Origin: a virus
Reading direction: 5' to 3' (one strand)
DNA: 29,005 bases
Virus record (IMG/VR): IMGVR_UViG_3300042988_000011
Location: 1-29,005 of that record
A program made the position numbers and the translations under genes. Each line of letters begins with the position of its first letter. Position 1 is the stretch's first letter. The notes under the pieces are model-generated. The model did no database searches. It saw only the letters and a list, made by a program, of their open reading frames with translations, and was not told the origin of the DNA. Of this stretch, positions 1 through 8,240 are shown piece by piece.

Positions 1-45
1 CGAGTGTGGTCTGATAACGTCTTTATTCCTGTGGAATTGGTATGA
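1..45 (+). CDS. C-terminal end of an upstream gene (partial)
   Basis: Frame 1 is open from the window edge and reads RVWSDNVFIPVELV before a TGA at 43-45. The stop overlaps the ATG at 42 in the ATGA arrangement used throughout this genome, which is why I take it as a true gene end. Fourteen residues are too few to assign a function. Confidence 0.55.
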   Translation, partial: RVWSDNVFIPVELV

Positions 46-290
46 AGCGCGGAAACGAAACATTTTCTGGTTACAACAAACCAAAGCGGACTCCAAACCA
101 CCCAACCAAGAGCCATGCGGTTCTTGCAAAGAGTGGTGACGAGGTGAAATTGATTCGTTTCGGTCAACAGGGTGTCAAAGGCAGTCCAGATGGGACAAAG
201 CGCAATGAAGCGTTTAAGGCTCGTCATGCTGACAACATCGCCAAAGGGAAAATGAGCGCGGCATACTGGGCGAACAAAGTTAAGTGGTGA
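42..290 (+). CDS. Small conserved basic phage protein, 82 aa
   Basis: A Lys/Arg-rich 82-aa protein with the motif FSGYNKPKRTPNHPTKSH near the N-terminus, a central LIRFGQQGVKGSP segment and a C-terminal KARHADNIAKGKMSAAYWA. I recognise this pattern as a small conserved protein common next to terminase genes in podovirus-like phages, but its function is unknown to me. The start has GGAA about 6 nt upstream and overlaps the previous stop. It sits just ahead of the packaging genes. The charge suggests nucleic-acid contact, which is inference only. Confidence 0.85.
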   Translation: MKRGNETFSGYNKPKRTPNHPTKSHAVLAKSGDEVKLIRFGQQGVKGSPDGTKRNEAFKARHADNIAKGKMSAAYWANKVKW

Positions 291-294
291 AACT

Positions 295-903
295 ATGGAC
301 AATTGGAGAGTAACAGACCCATTGGTTGCCGCAGCTATTAGAGCTGGCGGATTGCTTTCTAATGTCATGCCACAAGGAATGATGACGCCTGTTCGTGTGC
401 TTGATGAAACTTTGAGTGGTTCAAATGCTCCACTAACGAACAAAGACATTACGCCTGAACAGCAAGATTTCCTTAAAAGCCTGATTAGTCACAAAGAAGC
501 TAAGAACGCAGAATATGCCAAGAAGTTTGGAGAAGGCTCAAGATTCAGCAATCCAAATTCCGTGGCTTATTCTGACTACTACAACTGGTGGAAAGACCAA
601 CCAGAAGACAGTCGACCAGAGATCAAAAACCAAGGTATGAAAAGTCTTTTGTCTCCTTACGGTCAGATGCAGACAACTTTAGGTCAGTTCAACTACAAAA
701 AAGACCCAAAGACAGGTGAAATCAAAATTACAGATACTTACAACTTCAACCCGCTTGAAACAAGCAAAGACGAAAACGATTTAGGTGTTTATGGCTCAAT
801 TCGTGAGTACGCTGGAAGACAACTGCCAGAAGGTAGCGGTAGACCAGTAAACATCACATTGATTGGCGATCAACCTAAAAAGAAGCGAAGTCTGCTAGAC
901 TAA
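295..903 (+). CDS. Hypothetical protein, 202 aa, upstream of terminase
   Basis: Soluble 202-aa protein with no signal peptide or membrane segment. It has a small hydrophobic N-terminal part (VAAAIRAGGLLSNVMP) and a polar, Tyr/Asn-rich remainder ending in a basic KKKRS tail. No catalytic motif is visible and I do not recognise a family with a known function. The context, between a small conserved gene and terS, suggests a virion or packaging accessory. It starts 4 nt after the previous stop, and a 47-nt gap follows it in which I see no promoter or hairpin. Confidence 0.75.
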   Translation: MDNWRVTDPLVAAAIRAGGLLSNVMPQGMMTPVRVLDETLSGSNAPLTNKDITPEQQDFLKSLISHKEAKNAEYAKKFGEGSRFSNPNSVAYSDYYNWWKDQPEDSRPEIKNQGMKSLLSPYGQMQTTLGQFNYKKDPKTGEIKITDTYNFNPLETSKDENDLGVYGSIREYAGRQLPEGSGRPVNITLIGDQPKKKRSLLD

Positions 904-950
904 CCACATATCAACAACACCAACGAGCCGTAAGGAATTGGTAAACAGAA

Positions 951-1262
951 ATGACTAAACAAGTCGAAAATAATGGGATGGGTCGCCCCAAAGGTAGCCC
1001 TAATAAGGCCACAGCAGCCGTTAGAGAGGCGATCGCGGTGTTTGCAGAGGGTAATGCTCATAAACTGCAAGAGTGGCTTGATGACATTGCTATGGGTGTC
1101 GGTGGAAACAAGCCTGACCCTGCAAAAGCTGCTGACCTATACCTAAGAGCCATCGAATATCACATTCCTAAGTTGGCTCGCACTGAGATGACTGGCCCTG
1201 ATGGTGGCCCTGTCCAAGTTTCAGGCATCACGATCAATCTCAAGAAGCCTAATGAATCTTGA
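951..1262 (+). CDS. terS: Terminase small subunit (putative)
   Basis: 103-aa protein lying directly upstream of TerL and overlapping its start by 11 nt. The N-terminus carries GRPKGSPNKATAAVREAI, the DNA-binding-like opening typical of DUF5681-type phage small terminases. A helical core follows, with a C-terminal VSGITINLKKP strand. In this role it recognises the packaging site and loads DNA onto the large subunit. The length is short but normal for this type. The function rests on the N-terminal motif and on position. Confidence 0.75.
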   Translation: MTKQVENNGMGRPKGSPNKATAAVREAIAVFAEGNAHKLQEWLDDIAMGVGGNKPDPAKAADLYLRAIEYHIPKLARTEMTGPDGGPVQVSGITINLKKPNES

Positions 1263-2502
1263 ACTAGATTTCCCTGAAAAACTGGGATTCTTGTTTGAGC
1301 CAGCACGATACAAAATCCTCTACGGTGGTAGGGGGTCAGGCAAATCGTGGGGGGTTGCTCGCGCTTTGATTGCCATCGCAGTCCAAAAGCCAACTAGGGT
1401 ACTTTGCGCACGTGAGTTGCAAAACTCGATCTCAGACTCAGTTATTGCCCTGCTCCATGACCAAATCAAGGCTATGGGGCTTGAGTCGTTCTTTGACGTA
1501 CAGCGTACAGCTATATACGGAGTCAACGGCTCTGAGTTCTCGTTTGCTGGTTTGAAGCACAACGTCACATCCATCAAGTCGTTTGAGGGTGTGGATATCT
1601 GCTGGATTGAAGAAGGTCAGGCGGTGTCTAAGGTGTCTTGGGAAACCCTGATTCCTACCATCCGCAAGCCAAACTCAGAGATTTGGGTCACTTTTAACCC
1701 TGACCTAGATACTGACGAAACTTACAAGCGATTCGTCTTAAACGCTCCATCAAGCGCACAAGTCCACAAAGTCAACTGGTCTGATAATCCTTGGTTTCCT
1801 GAAGTTCTCAAAGAGGAGCTTGAAAACCTCAAAGAGAAGGACATGGACAGCTATCTCAACGTCTGGGAAGGTCACACCCGTCAGATGTTGGATGGCGCTG
1901 TTTATGCCAACGAGCTGAGAAAAGCCCAAGAGGACAACAGAATCCGTGACTTGCTGATTGACAAGACTATCCCTGTTCAGACGTTCTGGGACTTGGGTTG
2001 GGCAGATATGACATCAATTTGGTTCGTTCAGGCAATCCCTGGCGGTGAGGTGCGAGTCATTGACTTCTACCAAAACTGCCAAAAGCCAATTGACCACTAT
2101 GCTCAAATCCTGCAAGACAAGGGTTACGTTTATCGTGATTGGTGGCTACCACACGATGCCGAACACAAGAATATGACGGGTCGATCGGTCAAAGACATTC
2201 TGACTGAGATGGGAAAACCAGTACGAATTACGCCAAAACTGTCAATTTCTGACGGTATTAACGCTGCTCGTATGCTGCTAAACAGGTGTTACTTTGACGA
2301 AACCCGCTGTGCTGACGGACTACAAAACCTGCGCCATTACCGCTATGACGTAGACCCAAACACGAAGATGTTTAGTAATAAACCGCTTCACGATCAGCAC
2401 TCACACGCTGCTGACGCTTTCCGTTATCTTGCCGTTGGCCTTGATGAATCTGGTTCATCTTGGTCTAAATCTATCAACCAACCAAAGAAATGGGTCGTAT
2501 GA
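1252..2502 (+). CDS. terL: Terminase large subunit
   Basis: The packaging motor: an ATPase plus nuclease that pumps DNA into the procapsid and cuts it. From the ATG at 1252 the protein is 416 aa. Walker A GGRGSGKS lies at residues 25-32 and Walker B VDICWIEE at 114-121. The C-terminal RNase H-like nuclease is marked by FWDLGWAD (Asp about 247) and by ADAFRYLA (Asp about 388). This is the PBSX/Terminase_3 layout. A longer in-frame start at 1201 lies inside terS and would add 17 low-complexity residues before MNLELDFP, so I chose 1252, which has AAGAAG upstream. The stop overlaps the next ATG at 2499. Confidence 0.95.
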   Translation: MNLELDFPEKLGFLFEPARYKILYGGRGSGKSWGVARALIAIAVQKPTRVLCARELQNSISDSVIALLHDQIKAMGLESFFDVQRTAIYGVNGSEFSFAGLKHNVTSIKSFEGVDICWIEEGQAVSKVSWETLIPTIRKPNSEIWVTFNPDLDTDETYKRFVLNAPSSAQVHKVNWSDNPWFPEVLKEELENLKEKDMDSYLNVWEGHTRQMLDGAVYANELRKAQEDNRIRDLLIDKTIPVQTFWDLGWADMTSIWFVQAIPGGEVRVIDFYQNCQKPIDHYAQILQDKGYVYRDWWLPHDAEHKNMTGRSVKDILTEMGKPVRITPKLSISDGINAARMLLNRCYFDETRCADGLQNLRHYRYDVDPNTKMFSNKPLHDQHSHAADAFRYLAVGLDESGSSWSKSINQPKKWVV

Positions 2503-2681
2503 GTTACTTAATCCGCAAAGGCGATATTCCTGACAACCGTAGAATCGAGGCACTTGAGCGCCGAATTGATTTGCTTGAAAATATGGTAAACGCATTACAA
2601 TCGGAGCAACGCCCAAAGATGGGCAGGCCACCAAAGGTAAAAGATGAGCCAAGACAAACTGAAAGCGATCATCTCAGCTGA
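2499..2681 (+). CDS. Small coiled-coil protein between terL and portal, 60 aa
   Basis: Starts with an ATGA overlap on terL and runs 38 nt into the portal gene. The sequence MSYLIRKGDIPDNRRIEALE leads into an amphipathic helix (about residues 14-38) with heptad-like Leu/Ile spacing, then a basic MGRPPKVKDEP tail. It resembles short helical accessory proteins found beside terminases. No function can be assigned. The tight coupling to terL and portal supports a real gene. Confidence 0.65.
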   Translation: MSYLIRKGDIPDNRRIEALERRIDLLENMVNALQSEQRPKMGRPPKVKDEPRQTESDHLS

Positions 2682-4725
2682 GATTGATAACTCGATTGGT
2701 TTCTTAGAAACAGAAACCACGCAACAACGCACAGACGCAATCCAAGCCTATTTGCGTCAACCTTACGGCAACGAGGTCGAAGGCAAGTCATCCATCGTTA
2801 CTGGCGAAGTCGCTGAAGCTGTTGATGGCGCTTTGCCACCTTTGGTTCGCATCTTCTCATCAAGTGACGAAGTTGTGCGATTTGACGCTCGTGGGCCACA
2901 AGATGAGGCTGGCGCTAAACAAGCCACCGAATACTGTAATTGGGTGTTCATGCGTGACAATGACGGTCTTATCGTCATGCACGATTGGTTTAAAGACGCG
3001 CTCCTGCAAAAGGTTGGTGTCGTTAAAGCCTATTGGGAAGATAAGGAAGACGTTACAAAAGAAAAGTACCGTGATCTGTCTGACGATGAGCTAGCAATGC
3101 TTCTTTCTGACGAAACGATGGAAGTCGTTGAGAAAGAGGTTGTAGAGAACGAGATGAAAGACCCAATGGGTAATGCAGTGTTAGACCCAATGGGTCAGCC
3201 TGTGATGTATTCGTCTAACAGCGTAACTGTTCAGAAGAAAAAGAAATCTGGTCATGTGGTTGTGGAAAACATCCCACCAGAGGAGTTCTTGATCTCCAAG
3301 CGTGCCAAGCGTAGCCCTGAAGACGCACCTTTTGTTGCACATCGCCGCCTCATTACTCGTAGCGACTTGATCGCAATGGGCTTTGATGCTGAGATTGTGA
3401 ACGGATTGAAAGCCTCAGATTCTCTGACTTTCTCGCCTGAATACTTGGCTCGCGTCAGCAACGGTGAAAATCCTGATGACGGTCAAAGCCTTGACGAAGC
3501 CATGCAAACCATTGAGGTGTTTGAGTGCTACGTTCGTGCTGACATTGACGGTGACGGTATCGCTGAACTGCGCCAAGTCTTCTTTGCCTCAAATGAGATT
3601 TTGAGCGATGAGGAGACTGACTACGTTCCGTTCCACTCACTCTGCCCAATCCCAACGCCACATAAGTTCTTTGGCGAATCGTTGGCAGATCGCACAATGG
3701 ACATTCAGCTTATCAAGACAACTCTGACTCGTCAGATTCTTGATAACCTGTATCTGACAAACAACGCCCGTGTGACAGCCGTTGACGGTCAAGTAAACCT
3801 TGACGATTTGTTGACTTCAAGCGCAGGTGGTGTGATTCGCGTTAAAACGCCTGGCGCTGTAAGCCAATTGAATGTGCAATCAATTGCAGGTCAGACATTC
3901 CCATTCTTGCAATACCTTGATTCTGTCCAACAGAAACGCACTGGCGTAACCGAAGCAAGCCAAGGCTTAGACCCATCTATCCTGCAAAACGTGACTGCCG
4001 CTGCTGTTGCTTCTATGCAACAAAGTTCGGCTGGCAAGATTGAGATGATTGCTCGAATCTTTGCTGAAACAGGCGTTAAGTCGTTGTTCAAAGGCATCTT
4101 GCATCTTCTCTGCAAGTACCAAGACAAGCCTCGCATCATCCGTATGCGCGGTCAGTACGTTCAATTTGACCCACGTGAGTGGTCGAATCAGTACGATGTT
4201 GACATTAACGTAGGCTTGGGCGCTGGCAACCGTCAGGAACAAATGGCAATGCTCAACATGGTTCTTGCTAAACAAGAGCAAATCTTGGGTCAAATGGGGT
4301 CAGCTAATCCATTGGTGACAATGGGTCAGTACCGCAATACTTTGGGTCGTATGGTTGAAGCTGCTGGATTCAAGGATTCTGCGGAGTTCTACAAATCAAT
4401 CAGCCCAGAGCAAGATCAGATGATGAGCCAGCCACAGCCTCAACAGCAACAAATGCCGCCTGAAATCCAAGCGTACATGGCTAAGACACAGGCTGACATT
4501 CAGGCTCAACAGATGAAAGCTCAAGCTGACATTGAGTTGTCGCAACAAAAAGCCGCCGCTGAGTTGCAGTTGATGCGTGAAAAGAACGCTGCTCAACTCC
4601 AGTTAGAGCGTGAGAAAGCCGCTGCAAGTCTTCAACTGAAAGAAGAAGAATTCATGGCTGAGGCTCGATTGAAGGCGATGAAGGTCGGCGCTGGAATTAC
4701 GTCAAACGTGGAGATTCCTGGGTGA
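2644..4725 (+). CDS. Portal protein (P22/SU10-like)
   Basis: 693-aa portal, expected to form the dodecameric ring at the packaging vertex through which DNA enters and leaves. Visible marks are the N-terminal YLRQPYGNEVEGKSSIVTGE, the central crown/wing part with FDARGP, IPPEEFLISKRAKR and IPTPHKFFGESLADR, and the region TGVTEASQGLDPSILQ before the stem. The last 130 or so residues are Gln/Ala/Glu-rich and strongly helical, like the long C-terminal barrel of P22-type portals. It overlaps the preceding small gene, and its stop overlaps a GTG start downstream. Confidence 0.93.
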   Translation: MSQDKLKAIISAEIDNSIGFLETETTQQRTDAIQAYLRQPYGNEVEGKSSIVTGEVAEAVDGALPPLVRIFSSSDEVVRFDARGPQDEAGAKQATEYCNWVFMRDNDGLIVMHDWFKDALLQKVGVVKAYWEDKEDVTKEKYRDLSDDELAMLLSDETMEVVEKEVVENEMKDPMGNAVLDPMGQPVMYSSNSVTVQKKKKSGHVVVENIPPEEFLISKRAKRSPEDAPFVAHRRLITRSDLIAMGFDAEIVNGLKASDSLTFSPEYLARVSNGENPDDGQSLDEAMQTIEVFECYVRADIDGDGIAELRQVFFASNEILSDEETDYVPFHSLCPIPTPHKFFGESLADRTMDIQLIKTTLTRQILDNLYLTNNARVTAVDGQVNLDDLLTSSAGGVIRVKTPGAVSQLNVQSIAGQTFPFLQYLDSVQQKRTGVTEASQGLDPSILQNVTAAAVASMQQSSAGKIEMIARIFAETGVKSLFKGILHLLCKYQDKPRIIRMRGQYVQFDPREWSNQYDVDINVGLGAGNRQEQMAMLNMVLAKQEQILGQMGSANPLVTMGQYRNTLGRMVEAAGFKDSAEFYKSISPEQDQMMSQPQPQQQQMPPEIQAYMAKTQADIQAQQMKAQADIELSQQKAAAELQLMREKNAAQLQLEREKAAASLQLKEEEFMAEARLKAMKVGAGITSNVEIPG

Positions 4726-5159
4726 TTGAGTACAGAACGTCTGACTTAAACATTGACGACATTAAAGGACTTCTTGAGAAGTTCATTGATGAAAGCGTGT
4801 TTGAGTCAGATGTTTCTGTTGAAGGCATAAATGGAATAGTCAGCAATGACAACTTCTTGAAGATAGTTGCGTATGACACTGTTCCAGTTGGTGTGTTCAT
4901 TGGAGTTAAGTACAAACATCCGATATTTAGAGCTTCTCTAATATCTGATGACCTGCTAATGTTTGTTGACAAATCTCATAGAGGTAGCATGATTGCTTGC
5001 AGATTTGTTAAGAAATACGAGAAGTGGGCAAAGGACTCTGGTGTTCGCTATGTAAGACTTGGTAATTCGACTGGTTCTGGTGACATAGAAAAGACGGGTA
5101 GATTCTATGAAAGCCTCGGATTTAAGAAAGTTGGATTCAACACAATGAAAGAGGTTTGA
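4722..5159 (+). CDS. GNAT-family N-acetyltransferase
   Basis: 145-aa protein with a GTG start that overlaps the portal stop (GTGA), preceded by GGAG. The C-terminal half has the acetyl-CoA-binding loop region DKSHRGSMIA (about residues 85-94), a helix and the strand RYVRLGNSTG, then FYESLGFKKVG, the classical last motif of GNAT enzymes. The pyrophosphate loop is weaker than the consensus R/QxxGxG/A, so activity is not certain. Similar acetyltransferases occur beside portal or capsid genes in other phages. The substrate is unknown and could be a virion or host protein. Confidence 0.8.
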   Translation: MIEYRTSDLNIDDIKGLLEKFIDESVFESDVSVEGINGIVSNDNFLKIVAYDTVPVGVFIGVKYKHPIFRASLISDDLLMFVDKSHRGSMIACRFVKKYEKWAKDSGVRYVRLGNSTGSGDIEKTGRFYESLGFKKVGFNTMKEV

Positions 5160-5160
5160 T

Positions 5161-6048
5161 ATGTGTGGTGGTGGAATACCAGTTGTTAGCGATGCTTGGG
5201 ATGCCGTTAGCGATCTTGGAAGCGGCCTTGAAGACGTTGTTCGAGATATTGGCAGTGGCGCTGAAGACGTTGTTCGTGACGTTGGAAGCAGCGTTGATGA
5301 TTTTGTAAACGACACAATTCCTGGTGGCTGGACGACTGTTGCACTTCTTACTGCTGGTGCTTACTATGCCCCTGAAATTGGAGCATGGATGAGCGCAGAC
5401 GGTGAAACTCTTGCAACAGCAGAAGAAGTGGCAGCAGCAGATGCCGCCACTGCATCCGCTGGCTCAACTGGTACTGGTTTGGCAGCAACAGGGGGAGAGG
5501 GTTTAGTTGGTGGTACGACTGCAAACTTAGGCTCTATGGGTGGCGCTCAAGGTTTAACAGGTGCAGCAACATCTGGTGCGACTATTGGAGAAGCTGGCGG
5601 AACTCTAGCAAGCGGTGGTGTTGGTTCAGGAATTGGTAGCACTATTGGCTCTGGTACTGGTACTGCTGCAACTGGAGTGACTCTGAAGAATGTTGCAGAT
5701 GCCGCAAGGATAGGAACACTTGTAAACGCAATTGCAGGTGACCCGCTTGGTCTTGGTGGTGAAACTGGCGGTGACGCTGGTGGAGTGTCTGGATTCGGAC
5801 AAGTTGGAATCCCTGTTGAGTGGAAATCTCCGACATACACATACAGTCCAGTTCAAAACATTACTTTTGAAGACTTGTTCCCTGGCGTATCATTGCAAGG
5901 CACACAATGGCAAGGTCTGCAAGGCGCACAGCCGAACATGACTTTTAACGATATGTTTGCTGCTGGACAACAACAAACGCCAATGGGTACGCCTGTTGAC
6001 ATTAACCAGATCGTAGGTTCAATCCTTGGACAAAACGCAAAAAGCTAA
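5161..6048 (+). CDS. Virion-associated Gly/Ala-rich protein (ejection-like), 295 aa
   Basis: Begins MCGGGIP. Residues 18-50 hold three consecutive 11-residue repeats of the form D-[LIV]-G-S-x-x-[ED]-D-x-V-x, predicted as one long amphipathic helix. A hydrophobic stretch (WTTVALLTAGAYYAPEIGAW) follows, then about 130 residues of Gly/Ser/Thr/Ala low complexity. The C-terminus is more ordered (MTFNDMFAAGQQQ). I know this composition from internal virion or ejection proteins of podoviruses. The exact role is not assignable. It lies between portal and scaffold. Confidence 0.7.
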   Translation: MCGGGIPVVSDAWDAVSDLGSGLEDVVRDIGSGAEDVVRDVGSSVDDFVNDTIPGGWTTVALLTAGAYYAPEIGAWMSADGETLATAEEVAAADAATASAGSTGTGLAATGGEGLVGGTTANLGSMGGAQGLTGAATSGATIGEAGGTLASGGVGSGIGSTIGSGTGTAATGVTLKNVADAARIGTLVNAIAGDPLGLGGETGGDAGGVSGFGQVGIPVEWKSPTYTYSPVQNITFEDLFPGVSLQGTQWQGLQGAQPNMTFNDMFAAGQQQTPMGTPVDINQIVGSILGQNAKS

Positions 6049-6256
6049 AAACCTGCTTCTTGATGACTTCTTTAAAGGTGAGATTGAAGCCTTGAAGTCA
6101 ATTGAGATGCAAAAGATCATCCATTCACAGCCGCATCAGGTTGATGAAAGAGAAGTTGCGTATATGAAAATAAACGCATTACAATCTGTTATAGGACATT
6201 TTGAATCTTTGGCTGCTACAAAGCAGATCAACGAGAAAAAGTGGAAAATCCTGTAA
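6026..6256 (+). CDS. Small helical protein upstream of scaffold, 76 aa
   Basis: Uses a TTG start at 6026 inside the end of the preceding gene, with AGG upstream. The protein is charged and helical, with LLLDDFFKGEIEALKS near the start, AYMKINAL in the middle and a KKWKIL C-terminus. I recall this as a conserved small protein in this position of podovirus head operons, function unknown. An alternative is that translation begins at a later Met, but the homologous-looking segment starts near residue 6. Confidence 0.7.
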   Translation: MDKTQKAKNLLLDDFFKGEIEALKSIEMQKIIHSQPHQVDEREVAYMKINALQSVIGHFESLAATKQINEKKWKIL

Positions 6257-6257
6257 C

Positions 6258-6277
6258 CCGTGGTCTACGGTTTAGAC
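6258..6277 (+). other. Leader hairpins before the scaffold gene
   Basis: In the 39-nt gap ahead of the scaffold start, CCGT (6258-6261) pairs with ACGG (6267-6270) across a 5-nt loop. An alternative stem GTCTA (6263-6267) with TAGAC (6273-6277) excludes the first. The stems are short, so this is weak support. No convincing promoter is seen. Confidence 0.3.
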
Positions 6278-6295
6278 TGACAATTTGGGAATCAA

Positions 6296-7243
6296 ATGAG
6301 CGAAAACACGACACCGCAAGGTAGTGGGCCGCTGACGGTGGACACAGCCGCAGCAGCATTTCTAGGCATGATGGATGCAGCAGAGGGCGCTGAAAACAGC
6401 CAACCTGAACCTGAAGAAGCAGCCGAGGAATATGTTGAGGAATCTGAGTCCGAGTTGGTAGATTCTGAAGAAGCTGAAGAACAGCCTACGCGCAAATTCA
6501 GGGTGAAAGCCGCTGGAGAAGACCGCGAAGTAACTGAGACTGAGCTTATTGAGGGCTACCAATTAGGCGCAGATTACACCAAGAAAACCCAGAAACTTGC
6601 TGAAGAACGCAAGGCGGTGGAAGCCGAACGAGCGAAAATTCAGGAAGCGAACAAATTAAGAGATCAGTACGCCCAACGTCTGCAAATGATGGAGCAATTT
6701 CTCCAGCAACAGAACAAAGGTGAAAATCTTGAAGCCCTAAAGGAAGTTGACCCAATCGGCTATGCCGTGAAGGTGGCTGAACAGGCACAACGAGAGAAAC
6801 AGTTAGCAGTCCTGCAACAAGAACAGCAACGCATTGCACAACAGCAACAAGCCGAGCAATCTGAGCGCCTGCAAAGTCATCTCGCTGAAGAAAGTCAAAA
6901 GTTGACTAGCCTAATCCCTGGTTATGGCGACCCCAAACAAGGCGACCAAATCCGCAAGGATATTCGTGAGTACGCCAAGTCTGTCGGTTGGTCAGACCAA
7001 GAGCTTGCAAGTTTGTACGATTCTCGCGCTGTTTTGAATCTGTATCATGGTATGAAGTACCAACAACTTCAGAGCAAAAAGCCTCAGATCGCTAAAAAGA
7101 TTGAGTCTGCTCCTAAGATGTTGAAAGCTGGCACTTCTAACCCACGAAATGCAGAAGCAGAACAAAACAAAAAACTGCACTCGCAGTTGCGTAAAACTGG
7201 CAATGTCCGTGACGCAGCTCGAGTTTTTGAAAAATTCTTGTAA
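6296..7243 (+). CDS. Scaffolding protein (putative)
   Basis: 315 aa, directly upstream of the major capsid gene, the standard place for the scaffold that guides procapsid assembly and then leaves. The N-terminal 65 or so residues are extremely acidic (EEAAEEYVEESESE). Next comes RKFRVKAAGEDREVTETELI, a segment common at the start of phage scaffold domains, then a long Gln/Glu/Lys-rich coiled coil (about residues 95-200). The C-terminus is basic (LRKTGNVRDAARVFEKFL), as expected for the coat-binding end of scaffolds. No protease motif is visible. Confidence 0.85.
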   Translation: MSENTTPQGSGPLTVDTAAAAFLGMMDAAEGAENSQPEPEEAAEEYVEESESELVDSEEAEEQPTRKFRVKAAGEDREVTETELIEGYQLGADYTKKTQKLAEERKAVEAERAKIQEANKLRDQYAQRLQMMEQFLQQQNKGENLEALKEVDPIGYAVKVAEQAQREKQLAVLQQEQQRIAQQQQAEQSERLQSHLAEESQKLTSLIPGYGDPKQGDQIRKDIREYAKSVGWSDQELASLYDSRAVLNLYHGMKYQQLQSKKPQIAKKIESAPKMLKAGTSNPRNAEAEQNKKLHSQLRKTGNVRDAARVFEKFL

Positions 7244-7256
7244 TCGGAGCTAAAAA

Positions 7257-8207
7257 ATGGCTACATATCAAACCTACCAATCTATCGGTAACCGCGAAGA
7301 CCTGTCTGACGTTATTTATGACATCAGCCCCACCGACACCCCATTGTTGAACACTTTGGCTCGTGCTAAAGCAACTGCTGTTTACCATGAGTGGCAAACT
7401 GACAGCTTGGCTGCTGCTACAACTGCCAACGCTGCTGTTGAAGGTGCTGACGCTTCTGACGCTACCATGTCGCCCACAACTCGTTTGGGTAACTACACTC
7501 AGATCGTTCAAAAGACCATCAAAATCTCTGGCACTTTGGAGTCTGTGGACAAAGCTGGTCGTAAGAGCGAAAAGGCTTACCAATTGAGCAAGGCTTCTGC
7601 CGAACTCAAGCGCGACATTGAAACCATCTTGACTGCCAACCAAGGTAAGTCTGCTGGTGATTCGTCTACTGCTCGCACTTTGGGCGCAATGTTGTCTTGG
7701 ATTAAGACCAACACAAACAAGTCTTCTGGCACTACTGCTGGTGTTGACCCAACTACTGCTGGTACTTCTACCCGTACTGATGGCACTCAACGCGCCTTTA
7801 CTGAAACCATCTTGAAGGATGTGATTCAGAAGGTTTACAGCTCTGGTGGCAACCCAAAGATTTTGATGGTTGGCCCATTCCAAAAGCAAGCTGTGTCTGC
7901 TTTCGCTGGTATCGCTGCTCAACGCTTCATGGCTCCTGCTGATGCTCCTACGACCATCATCGGCGCTGCTGACGTTTACATGAGCGACTTCGGTACGATC
8001 TCTGTTGTGCCTAACCGCTTCATGCGTACCCGCGATGCTCTGGTGCTTGACCCAGAATACGCAGCAGTTGCTTACCTGCGCCCATTCGCCACAAACGAAT
8101 TGGCTAAAGCTGGTGACAGCGAGAAGACTCAGATCATCGCTGAGTTGACATTGGAAATGCGTAACGAAGCAGCTCACGGTATCGCTGCTGACTTGTCCAC
8201 TTCTTAA
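7257..8207 (+). CDS. Major capsid protein (DUF5309/SU10 type)
   Basis: 316 aa. The N-terminus has QTYQSIGNREDLSDVIYDIS followed by DTPLLNTLARAKA and YHEWQTDSLA, which I recognise as the DUF5309 family of HK97-fold coat proteins used by SU10-like podoviruses. The C-terminal half has RFMRTRDALVLDPEYAAVAY and a final EAAHGIAADLSTS. The SD is GGAG in tcGGAGctaaaa. Codons look optimised (many GCT, GGT and AAG), consistent with very high expression. An intrinsic terminator follows 7 nt after the stop. Confidence 0.93.
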   Translation: MATYQTYQSIGNREDLSDVIYDISPTDTPLLNTLARAKATAVYHEWQTDSLAAATTANAAVEGADASDATMSPTTRLGNYTQIVQKTIKISGTLESVDKAGRKSEKAYQLSKASAELKRDIETILTANQGKSAGDSSTARTLGAMLSWIKTNTNKSSGTTAGVDPTTAGTSTRTDGTQRAFTETILKDVIQKVYSSGGNPKILMVGPFQKQAVSAFAGIAAQRFMAPADAPTTIIGAADVYMSDFGTISVVPNRFMRTRDALVLDPEYAAVAYLRPFATNELAKAGDSEKTQIIAELTLEMRNEAAHGIAADLSTS

Positions 8208-8214
8208 TCAAACT

Positions 8215-8240
8215 GGGGGGCTAATCACCCCCCTTTTCTT
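8215..8240 (+). terminator. Rho-independent terminator after the capsid gene
   Basis: GGGGGG (8215-8220), a 7-nt loop and CCCCCC (8228-8233) are followed by TTTTCTT (8234-8240). The perfect 6-bp GC stem plus T-tract is a textbook intrinsic terminator on the + strand. The T-tract ends exactly at the next start codon. It probably lowers transcription of downstream genes relative to capsid. Confidence 0.85.

Noticed and set aside
33-943. GGAATTGGTA at 33-42 and 934-943, each just before a start codon
   Set aside because: A 10-bp match containing ribosome-site bases; could be chance and no further copies were noticed.
7137-8177. 346-codon open frame on the minus strand opposite the capsid gene
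   Set aside because: Its sequence is Ser/Cys-rich with no domain, it lies antisense to the coat gene, and the openness follows from the biased codons (GCT, GGT, AAG) of that gene.
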